Assembly (NCBI GenBank): GCA_947625905.1
Contig: CANQQJ010000011.1
Location: 22,669-86,668 of the forward strand
Direction of reading: 5' to 3'
Length of the DNA stretch: 64,000 nucleotides
From: an uncultured Clostridia bacterium
GTDB lineage: Bacteria > Bacillota > Clostridia > Monoglobales > Monoglobaceae
The notes beneath the pieces were generated by a model that saw nothing but the letters and a program-made list of their open reading frames with translations, searched no databases and was not told the origin of the DNA. Made by a program: the position numbers and the translations under genes. This document shows, in pieces, positions 9,192 to 17,739 of this stretch (its first letter is position 1; each line of letters starts with the position of its first letter).

Positions 9192-10880
9192 CTAATATAC
9201 CGAGATTTCGCTGATCGCGACATCCTTCCATTCGCCGTAGATCGAGTCAGCGACCCTTATGGAAATATATGAGGTGTCGACCGGGACCGTGAGCGGTATA
9301 TCCTGCATAACCCTGTAGGCATCCTCCTGAAGAACGGCGATCTGGCTGCCGCCCTCATATGATATCTCGATCTGCGTTACTCTCCTGTTTTTATAGTAGG
9401 TTTGGCTTGACTTACAATAGCCGTTTGTGAGCTTTATGCCGCTCACATGCTGCTTTGTATTCGCTCTGAACGTATACGTCGGCGTCAGCTCCACGCTTCT
9501 GTCACACGACCATGCGGTGGTCATATCTCCGTCTATGGCATACGCGGCGTAATAGTTGATGGCGTATCCCGCGGTATAGTCGGTGCCTCTGGTGCTTGAA
9601 GCGCTGTACTCGCTGAAAACCGGAGGCGGGGGCGGAGTGGGCGTCGGCGCCGCCGTGGGCGGAGACACCGCAGCAGTCTGCGTCGGTCCATCGCTGTGCG
9701 ACGAACTAAACATCAAAATGATCCCGATTATTACCGCCGCGGCTACAACACCCATCGCGGAGACTGCCGCGATCAAAACGGGAGAGCTTTTCTTTTTCGG
9801 CGGCAGCGGCTCGACGGGGTGCCGCACTCCTCTCGGCGAACCCTGCCCGCCGCTTATGTTCCGACTCGGGGCGCCTCCCCCGGGACGGCGGCTCGGATCA
9901 TACTCGACCGCCGCTCCGCGGTACATCGCGTTATACAGTTCGTCAACGTTTTCAAATCTTAAGCTCGCGTTGACCGCCATGCCCTTCATAAGCGCTGCCT
10001 CGATACGAGGGTCAATGTTAACTCCCAGCTTTGAGGGCGGGACCAGATTATCCTCGTACATTCTCTCCAGCGACTGGACCGGGACCTGCCCGGTTATCGC
10101 GCGGTAAATAGTGGCGCATATGGCGTAAACGTCTGTCCAGGGGCCCTGCTTGCCGTGGCTCCTGTACTGTTCCTCGGGCGCGTAGCCGTGCTTCAGCTGC
10201 ACCGACATGCTCTTGGTGCCGTCGGGAGAAACGCCTCGGGCCGCGCCGAAATCAAGCAGCTTGATCTCGCCCTTTTTTGTTATCATAATATTGTCGGGAC
10301 TGATGTCGCGGTGGATTATGCCGCTCTTATGTATCAGGCTCAATGACTTCAAAAGGGGCTCCGTCATTCTCAGAGCTTGGTCGACGCTTATCTTTCCGCC
10401 TTTTCGCTTGAGATAGTCTTTAAGACTTACTCCGTCGATAAACTCCATAACGATATACGCGGTGCCGTTTTCGTTAAAGAAATCCCTAACCGACACGATG
10501 CCCGGCAGATCGTCGAACTTCGCCAAAGTTTTGGCCTCGAACAAAAACTTGTTCTTTTCGTTCTCATATTCATGCGGGTCGCCGCTTGTATACAGCGTCA
10601 CGCTTCCCTCTCCGACGGTGCCGCGGGTAACCATGCCGCTCGGGAAATACTCTTTTATCGCGACTCTTATGTCAAGATTAAGGTCATATCCCACATAGGT
10701 TATGCCGAAGCCGCCCTCGCCCATGGCCGCGCCTATCACATATTTTCCGTTTAAAATCGTTTTGGGCTTCAGATGATGAGGCGGCGTCTCATATCCGCCG
10801 TTGTTGAATCCGCAGGCCTTGCATACGCCGTTTTCGGTCTGCCCCATGCACCTGAAACAAAAATTGTCAAAATCAAACAT
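9192..10880 (-). CDS. Transmembrane Ser/Thr protein kinase with N-terminal zinc ribbon and extracellular discoidin/NADase-type glycan-binding-like domain
   Basis: 'CFRCMGQTENGVCKACG'; 'GEGGFGITYVG', VAIK, 'HRDISPDNIM', 'LLDFGAAR'; TM 'VLIAAVSAMGVVAAAVIIGIILMF'; proline linker; 'YAIDGDMTTAWSC...NGYCKSSQTYYKNRRVTQIEISY...ISIRVADSIYGEWKDVAISEI'. Confidence 0.88.
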   Translation of the reverse strand: MFDFDNFCFRCMGQTENGVCKACGFNNGGYETPPHHLKPKTILNGKYVIGAAMGEGGFGITYVGYDLNLDIRVAIKEYFPSGMVTRGTVGEGSVTLYTSGDPHEYENEKNKFLFEAKTLAKFDDLPGIVSVRDFFNENGTAYIVMEFIDGVSLKDYLKRKGGKISVDQALRMTEPLLKSLSLIHKSGIIHRDISPDNIMITKKGEIKLLDFGAARGVSPDGTKSMSVQLKHGYAPEEQYRSHGKQGPWTDVYAICATIYRAITGQVPVQSLERMYEDNLVPPSKLGVNIDPRIEAALMKGMAVNASLRFENVDELYNAMYRGAAVEYDPSRRPGGGAPSRNISGGQGSPRGVRHPVEPLPPKKKSSPVLIAAVSAMGVVAAAVIIGIILMFSSSHSDGPTQTAAVSPPTAAPTPTPPPPPVFSEYSASSTRGTDYTAGYAINYYAAYAIDGDMTTAWSCDRSVELTPTYTFRANTKQHVSGIKLTNGYCKSSQTYYKNRRVTQIEISYEGGSQIAVLQEDAYRVMQDIPLTVPVDTSYISIRVADSIYGEWKDVAISEISVY

Positions 10881-10928
10881 AACTTTACCTCTCAGATATA
10901 ATCTATTTTGTTTGCGTCGCTTAACTTA

Positions 10929-13900
10929 TTATTTAACGCGGACAGCGCTCCAGAGGGGAGCTTGGTTTTTGTCCCATATAAACGCCTTGGCGGAACATCC
11001 GTCCGGTATGTTAAAATCGCTTATGTTAAAACTCTTGACCTCGCCCGCGCCGATATTCCGCTCCTCAAATGCGGCGACTGTATTATCGGCATTATACGCC
11101 GCCACGCGAAGGACCGCGCCGCTCTTGGGCCTGTCGACCAAAATTTGTCCGTCAGCCGCGCTGAGCAGCGGATCAACGCTGACCGCGACGTTGTCGAGAT
11201 ACATCAAAGAACCTCCGCGGCGCTGAACGTGCAGTTGATACACCGCGACGCTTGTGTCAAAATCAAAAGTATCCTCGAATAACGGTTCTCCCGCTGTGTA
11301 TATTTTATTAAACGAATCGTATTCGGTATACGGCTTGAACGAGAATGTGCCCTTGCCCGTGTCATAGTCAAGAGTCATCTCGACCTTATACCACTTCATG
11401 ATCTCAAAAGCCGCGTCGGAGATCGGATCATATTCCGGCGTGTGATCTTCGCCGTCGTAATCCTCATAAAATCCTTTTGTGTGATGAGCGAAATAGCTCT
11501 TGATCTTAACGGAATTGCCGTCGCTGTCCAAGCCGTTCAGCATAAATCTTACTCCCGCTCTGTAATCGACGCTGTTGCTGGTCGAGCAGTAGTCAGCCGA
11601 AACGCTCACAACTCTGTCGCGCTGAGCCGCGAAATCTCTCGAAGCAATGCCCCAGAACATGCCGACAATGCCAGAGTTTCCGTCAACCGGCTCACCGGAC
11701 AGATCGGCCTTTCCGCCTCCGCTGTTAAAATACCACAGCGGATTTTCAAAATCTTCGTCGTAAAACGGCACCGCGTCGTTTTCGGGTGTCTCCACGTCGC
11801 TCTCTCCGTTGATCGACAGCATACTGAATTCGGCGACGGAAAAATACTCCTTGACGGAAACCCCTTGCGCCGAGTCGGTAGCAAGACCCACATACATGGT
11901 ATCGGGCAGGCTGTCGTAATCTATGGTCAGCGGCTGCCTATCGTTGTCGGTCCAGTCGGTTCCCTTATTCGACACGCTGAATGTCAAGCTGTTTCCGCTT
12001 CGCTGTATTCTCAAATATTTGGGAGGCTCCTTGCTCTTATCGTCATTGGAATTATCCACCGCCATGCCGTCCTTGGTTGTAAAGAATACCTCCCGGGACT
12101 TTTCGCCCTTGGCGCTTCGACTCAGGATCCTGGCGTTTTCTCCGTACTTCATCCAGCCGTCTCCGAGCATTGCCATCACAGCGTTCGGCTCCAGTCCGGC
12201 GCGGACCATGATCCCGTTCAGCTGCTGATTTTCAAACTTGGGCACCGACTCAAGTCTCACGCTCACGTCGAAATCACCGCTGATCTGCTTATACATAAAG
12301 CCGCAGCTGTCGCCGCTGTCGTCCTTGAGCCTTCCCGAGCCGTACAAGGTATAGACGCCCTTGTCGTCCATTGACGCGCCGCCCTTGCCCTTATAGCCGT
12401 TATATCCGCTCTTCCTGATCTCGGTGAAGGAATAGCTTCCCGGAAGCGCGGTTTTTTTAACATACACTATAGATGTGGTGCTCTGAGTTTTTTCGCCGCG
12501 GGTGTTTGTCGCGCGGCAGGTAAGATAATGGGTCCCGGCGGCGAGGCTGATGTCGTCGTCTATAGCCGCGCCGTCATAGGCGCCGATCTTGGTGTTTCTG
12601 TCGTACAGCTCCATGCCGGTGACCTCGTTTCCGCCGCGGGCAATGGCCGACGCCTTATATTTCACCGTTTCTCCCTCGTTTATGACGGCCCACTCGCCGT
12701 TGTCCACCGACAGACCTCCTATTGTGCCGCTGAGAGACGAGATCGCGGGCGACTGCACTATAATATCGGGATTGGTGGGCGGCGTCTTGCTCTGCTCCTC
12801 GGTCCACTCGTTGACATATTCCTCGATCACCGTATAGCCGCTGTCGGTTATATCGGTCTCCGATTTGCCGGTATAACCTTTGCCCTCGAGCCACTCGGCG
12901 GGTATTGTAAACGCCTTCGTCTCCGACTCAACGGGAATAAGGCCTCCCACCTCTCCCGCGTTGTTGACCAAGCGTCCCGTGCCGTTTACAATGTCGTTTA
13001 TTATTCTGGCGTCGGCCGCGTCTCTTCTCGGAAGCGTCGCGCCCGCGTTGTTCAAAACATACTCATAGGCATCCTCCGCCGATCTTCTCTGATAGGAAAA
13101 TCCGCCCATATCCACAGGCTCGCTTAAAAACTCCGCGCCGGAATAATTGTTTATATATGAGTTATTGTGATAGTCCGAAACAACACCCGTTCCGACAAGA
13201 TAATTATCGTCAAAATAGAATTTGGTTTTGGGGTTTTCGGGATCGTCGTCATACGGACCGGTCACGTCAAATATGCGGGTGAGCAGCTTTGACGCGGTCG
13301 AGGGGCCCGCTTTATAATAGTTCCCCGTATAATTAACGTTCGAGGGTTCTGTCATCATTGTGCCGTCCTTGCTTTTTCCCGACGCGTAAGGCTCCGCTCC
13401 GTAGGCGGAGTTGGTCTGGCCCCAGTCGTAAATAATGTTGTTGCTCACCTCGGTCGCGACAAGCTGTCTGTCAAGGCGCGGGCTGCGGCTGTCGTGGTGG
13501 GCCAAAATATTATTCAAATATGAGGCATAGGTGCCGCCCCAGATGCCGCCGTATCCGTGAGCGCCTTTCTGATGGGTGCTCATTCTCAGGCTCTCGGAGC
13601 CGATAGTGTTCTGGATAGTAAGATGATTGCCCACCTGCTTATCCGCGGGCAGGTCCTGAGCGGGTCCTCCGTACAGCGTCAGCAGCTCGTCGACGCACCA
13701 CGACGTGCTGATGTGGTCGAATATTATATTGGTTCCGAAGCGGCCGCCAATGCCGTCGACCTCAAGTCCGTTTTTATCGGTGGGACGGACCTTCAGATAA
13801 CGCGCTATTATGTTCTTCACGCCGTCGTCGGTCAAAACCGACGCGCCGCTTATCGTAACTCCGTCGCCCGGCGCGGTCTGACCCAGGATAGTAATATTGT

Positions 13901-14234
13901 CTTTGCCGATTTTAATATCCGTGTTGAGCTCGATCGTGCCGCTTATGTCAAACACCACGATCCTGCCCGACTTTGAGACCGCGTCGCGCAGACTGCCGCC
14001 GCCCGAGTCTCCGAGTTGAGTCACATGATATACCTCGAGCTTGCCGCCCGGCAGCGCTCCTCTGGCTCCGGGCGAATATTTGCCTCCGCCTTCGGCACCC
14101 GGAAACGCGAGCAGTGTATTATCCGCCGCGGCCGCCGTTTCTTGGGCAAAGGTCAGGTCCGCGCATGAAAGAAAAACGCACATGATCGCCGCGAATATAC
14201 TTAAATACCGTTTAAAACATAAACAATACCTCAT
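10929..14234 (-). CDS. Secreted multi-domain pectate lyase (PL1-like catalytic domain plus C-terminal accessory modules)
   Basis: Signal peptide; 'LAFPGAEGGGKYSPGARG...VYHVTQLGDSGGGSLRDAVSKSGRIVVFDISGTIELNTDIKI...NIIFDHISTSWCVDE' typical of PL1. Confidence 0.88.
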   Translation of the reverse strand: MRYCLCFKRYLSIFAAIMCVFLSCADLTFAQETAAAADNTLLAFPGAEGGGKYSPGARGALPGGKLEVYHVTQLGDSGGGSLRDAVSKSGRIVVFDISGTIELNTDIKIGKDNITILGQTAPGDGVTISGASVLTDDGVKNIIARYLKVRPTDKNGLEVDGIGGRFGTNIIFDHISTSWCVDELLTLYGGPAQDLPADKQVGNHLTIQNTIGSESLRMSTHQKGAHGYGGIWGGTYASYLNNILAHHDSRSPRLDRQLVATEVSNNIIYDWGQTNSAYGAEPYASGKSKDGTMMTEPSNVNYTGNYYKAGPSTASKLLTRIFDVTGPYDDDPENPKTKFYFDDNYLVGTGVVSDYHNNSYINNYSGAEFLSEPVDMGGFSYQRRSAEDAYEYVLNNAGATLPRRDAADARIINDIVNGTGRLVNNAGEVGGLIPVESETKAFTIPAEWLEGKGYTGKSETDITDSGYTVIEEYVNEWTEEQSKTPPTNPDIIVQSPAISSLSGTIGGLSVDNGEWAVINEGETVKYKASAIARGGNEVTGMELYDRNTKIGAYDGAAIDDDISLAAGTHYLTCRATNTRGEKTQSTTSIVYVKKTALPGSYSFTEIRKSGYNGYKGKGGASMDDKGVYTLYGSGRLKDDSGDSCGFMYKQISGDFDVSVRLESVPKFENQQLNGIMVRAGLEPNAVMAMLGDGWMKYGENARILSRSAKGEKSREVFFTTKDGMAVDNSNDDKSKEPPKYLRIQRSGNSLTFSVSNKGTDWTDNDRQPLTIDYDSLPDTMYVGLATDSAQGVSVKEYFSVAEFSMLSINGESDVETPENDAVPFYDEDFENPLWYFNSGGGKADLSGEPVDGNSGIVGMFWGIASRDFAAQRDRVVSVSADYCSTSNSVDYRAGVRFMLNGLDSDGNSVKIKSYFAHHTKGFYEDYDGEDHTPEYDPISDAAFEIMKWYKVEMTLDYDTGKGTFSFKPYTEYDSFNKIYTAGEPLFEDTFDFDTSVAVYQLHVQRRGGSLMYLDNVAVSVDPLLSAADGQILVDRPKSGAVLRVAAYNADNTVAAFEERNIGAGEVKSFNISDFNIPDGCSAKAFIWDKNQAPLWSAVRVK

Positions 14235-14327
14235 GTTTAAGCCCCCTTAAAAGTTATATGTAAACATTATAACATATATTTTCAAAAAATAAAAGCCCCA
14301 AAACAAAAAAGCGCGGGGCCCGCGCCT

Positions 14328-16703
14328 TTATTGCGTGATAATTTTTTTGACCTGCGCCTCGCGGATAGCCGCGAAACGGTTCTTGACGTTCATTTTGCCG
14401 TATATATTTGTAAGATGGAACTTTACGGTGCGGAGAGAAATATTCATTATATCCCCGATCTCCTCGTTGGAAAGTCCGCCGCACAGCAGCTTGAGCACCA
14501 TGCGCTCGGTCTCGCTTAAATTATAATCTATTTTGGTCACGGGCTGCAGATATCTGGGATAAAGCACCGCCTGTCTTTTGGCGCAGTCGAGCAGCGATTT
14601 TTTGAACTGCTTGTTGATATCGGCTTTTGTGGCGCGCAGCAAATGCAGCACCGCCACGCCGAAGTTTGATAAAACGCGCACAAAACGGTACTCCTCGCAC
14701 ATTTTCAGCGCCTCGGAAAAAGCCTCGTCCCATGTCTCGCCGCCCAGCCGCTCCAGGATAACCGCCCGAATTATCAGCGCCTCGATATGCATATACGGTC
14801 GGTCATACTCGATAAAGTATTTGTCGCACCTGCCGAGCAGCGCCAGCGCCTCATCGTATTTTTCAAGGGCGGTGTATATCCGGACCTTCGTCATGTACCG
14901 ATAACGGTAATTTATGCAGAACGGTTCAAGCTCGTCGGGCGCCTCGTTTTTGAGCCAGCCCATCATGCTCTCGTCCTCTCCGGAAAGCATGCCGATGTTT
15001 GTCAGAAAAGCGCTCATGTTTTTTCGTATTTCCGCCGTTTTAGGTATTCTCTTTTCGAATCTGTCTATCAGATCGAGGGCGTCGTTTAAGTTCCCGCGGA
15101 TCATGCGGATCTTGGCCATGACCGCCAGAGCCGCGAACTGCAGCTGGATATTCCCGCATTTTTCCGCGTCATAAAATCCGCGGCTGAGATATGTAAGCTC
15201 CTCGGTGAAGTTGTCGTCGGAATTGTGCAAAAACAAGCTCTCGCCTATGCCGATGTCGGGAAGGCCCTGCGCGGTTTTTCCGACCACCGTCTGAAGGGGC
15301 ACGCGCATGGTTTTGTATAAAAATTTGTCCGATTTTGTCCACTCGCTGAAATCCTTGCCTCCGTTCACAAGGCTCGGCATATCCCCCGTGACGCTCATGG
15401 TGTTGAGGCTCATATCGCGGCTGGAAATTATGGCCGCCAGGCTCTTTACGATCTTGACGATACTGCTTGAGCCGCGGTGCGGCAGCGAGATCGTGAGGTA
15501 CGCTATCTCCTCGCGGGCGCGTTTTTTCAGGGCCGCGTCGCTTTTTTTGTCTTTTTCGATGCCGACCAGCATGTCAAAATACCGCTCGCTTTCCTCAACG
15601 CTGCACATGCCGGAATATATCATGGATATCATGCTGATAAGCTCCGGATACTGCGCCACCGTCTCGTCGGGAAGCGCGAAGAAATATTCGCGCAGGTCAT
15701 AAAAGAAGCTCATGCTCGAGCAGCTGCGCGTGCTTTTTAAAAGTAGCTCGGCGATCTTTCGGGTGTTGCCCGCCATTTTGTAAAACCTGAGCGCGCTCTT
15801 TATATCGTCGTTCAGCGTGTAATAAAGCGCCGATATCTCGTACTGCCTCGCCAGCGCGTCGTCGCTCAGCTCCTTGCGCTGCTTCCATTTCATATAGGGC
15901 GCCGCGTATTTTTTAAACTCGAATTTGTCGGGAGGCGTGAAACATAAAAAACTGCTCAAATCAACAGCCCGCTCAAGCCACGGTTTTATGCTTGTGTCGC
16001 CGCACAGCATTTGGGCGTGGCCGAGCGTGAACTCGTCAACATGAGCAACATTCAAAAAAATCTCCTGCACTTCGGGCGGAAGCTCCGAGAAAAACGCGTG
16101 ATCCGCATACTGATAAATATCGAGACTTATCAGCTGCTTCTGCTCTTCGGTAAAGCCCGCGCTGAAGTCTCCGCCCTTTTCGAACAAGAATACCGGACCA
16201 AGTATCCAACCGCCGGTAAACTCGCGAATCTCGTGCAGGATATTCGGGGTTAAATCGAGGCGGTACAATCTCATCAAAGCGTTCAGCTCGTCGTCATTAT
16301 AGGCAAAGAGAGTTTCATTATAGACAGCGAGCTGTCGGGTGCTGTAAAACGCCTTTAAGTATGAGGGCAGCGGCGCTCGTCCGATAATATAAAACACGGT
16401 TTTGGGAACAAAACCGGCAATAAGCTCGGAAAGCTCCCCGCCTTTTGAAAAAGCCGCGTGTATGTCGTCTATAACTATATGCTCCGCGCCGTCCTCCGCG
16501 GCCTTTCGGACCGCGCCGAGCCAGTCGCTCGTCCGCGCGGAAACATAAAAGTAACTATAGCCGTTTGAGTCAAGATACTGCTTGACGGCAGTGGTCTTTC
16601 CCCAACCCAGACTCGCTCCGAAATACACAATATTTTTGTGTTTCAGCTCTTTGTTCAGCCTTTCAATAAGCCGCGTCCTGATAATCAGTTTGCCGCCGTT
16701 CAT
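14328..16703 (-). CDS. LuxR family (MalT-like) transcriptional regulator with N-terminal ATPase
   Basis: Walker A 'FGASLGWGKTTAV'; C-terminal LuxR HTH 'LSETERMVLKLLCGGLSNEEIGDIMNISLRTVKFHLTNIYGKMNVKNRFAAI'; GAGGAGGT SD before the ATG at 16703. Confidence 0.9.
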   Translation of the reverse strand: MNGGKLIIRTRLIERLNKELKHKNIVYFGASLGWGKTTAVKQYLDSNGYSYFYVSARTSDWLGAVRKAAEDGAEHIVIDDIHAAFSKGGELSELIAGFVPKTVFYIIGRAPLPSYLKAFYSTRQLAVYNETLFAYNDDELNALMRLYRLDLTPNILHEIREFTGGWILGPVFLFEKGGDFSAGFTEEQKQLISLDIYQYADHAFFSELPPEVQEIFLNVAHVDEFTLGHAQMLCGDTSIKPWLERAVDLSSFLCFTPPDKFEFKKYAAPYMKWKQRKELSDDALARQYEISALYYTLNDDIKSALRFYKMAGNTRKIAELLLKSTRSCSSMSFFYDLREYFFALPDETVAQYPELISMISMIYSGMCSVEESERYFDMLVGIEKDKKSDAALKKRAREEIAYLTISLPHRGSSSIVKIVKSLAAIISSRDMSLNTMSVTGDMPSLVNGGKDFSEWTKSDKFLYKTMRVPLQTVVGKTAQGLPDIGIGESLFLHNSDDNFTEELTYLSRGFYDAEKCGNIQLQFAALAVMAKIRMIRGNLNDALDLIDRFEKRIPKTAEIRKNMSAFLTNIGMLSGEDESMMGWLKNEAPDELEPFCINYRYRYMTKVRIYTALEKYDEALALLGRCDKYFIEYDRPYMHIEALIIRAVILERLGGETWDEAFSEALKMCEEYRFVRVLSNFGVAVLHLLRATKADINKQFKKSLLDCAKRQAVLYPRYLQPVTKIDYNLSETERMVLKLLCGGLSNEEIGDIMNISLRTVKFHLTNIYGKMNVKNRFAAIREAQVKKIITQ

Positions 16704-16794
16704 AAGCTGTACCTCCTCACCTGATATTATATCACTCCGAAAACCCGATGTCACCGTACCAAAGTACAGTTTGCCCCCCTTAAGCCGCCGCTTA

Positions 16795-17598
16795 TCACTT
16801 AATAAACTGACTGATATTTTTTCTGTATTCCCCCGGGGTCTGACCGTACGCCGCCTTAAACATGCGGTTAAATGTTCTGGTGTTCTCAAAGCCGGCCTGC
16901 TGGCTTATCAGCGTGAAGCTCTCGTTGGTGGAGCGAATCAGTCCGGCGGCGTACTCCGCGCGGATCAATCCGAGATAATTTCGAAGGTTCATCTTGAATT
17001 TTCGGCTGAAGATCGAGGAGATATAGCTCTCGCTCACGTTGAAATGCTCGGCGAGGCTCCGCCGCGTCACCGACTCGGTGAAGTTCAGCTCGATATATTT
17101 TATGATCTTATACGTGATATCCGCGACGGGCCCCTCCGCCTTGCGGTTCAGCGTCAGCGCTCTGAGCAAGTAGGAAATTATCACGCAGGCCCACGAGAAA
17201 GATATCTCAAAGCTGTCGCCCGGCTTTATGTTATTGAGCGCGCAGCGGAACTCATCGCATATTTCCGACTTGTCAAGGGTCGGATTTTCGGGCCTCAGGT
17301 CCTTGAGATTGGGGAACAGCCTGCCGAACATTTTGGGCGCGCACATGAGTATCAGGACTTCATTGTTCTTTTTGTCCTGTCCGTCGGGCGCGGAGAAGGA
17401 GTGTACCGTCTCGGGGAACACCGCCGCCAGCCCGCCCTCGCGGATCTCGAACGCGCTGTTTTCGATATTAAGGCGCTGAACGCCCTTATACACGTACACT
17501 ATCTCTATATAGTCGTGCATATGCTCGGGATAACTCAGCTGATAATCGTTGCGTTTTACCGTCAGGTCCGACGGCCTTATCTCGTAAACGGGAAGCAT
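16795..17598 (-). CDS. AraC family transcriptional regulator (cupin + HTH_AraC)
   Basis: 'SVTRRSLAEHFNVSESYISSIFSRKFKMNLRNYL...SFTLISQQAGFENTRTFNRMFKAAYGQTPGEYRK'. Confidence 0.92.
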   Translation of the reverse strand: MLPVYEIRPSDLTVKRNDYQLSYPEHMHDYIEIVYVYKGVQRLNIENSAFEIREGGLAAVFPETVHSFSAPDGQDKKNNEVLILMCAPKMFGRLFPNLKDLRPENPTLDKSEICDEFRCALNNIKPGDSFEISFSWACVIISYLLRALTLNRKAEGPVADITYKIIKYIELNFTESVTRRSLAEHFNVSESYISSIFSRKFKMNLRNYLGLIRAEYAAGLIRSTNESFTLISQQAGFENTRTFNRMFKAAYGQTPGEYRKNISQFIK

Positions 17599-17739
17599 TC
17601 CGCGCGTCTCTCCTTTCAGTTCACTTTTTGTCTCAAATTATCTATATTATGACTTTAATTATAACAGCATTTGTGGTATATTTCAAGTAGGAAAATATTA
17701 ATTATGTGTTAATTTTCAAATATTAAAGGAGGAAAAATC

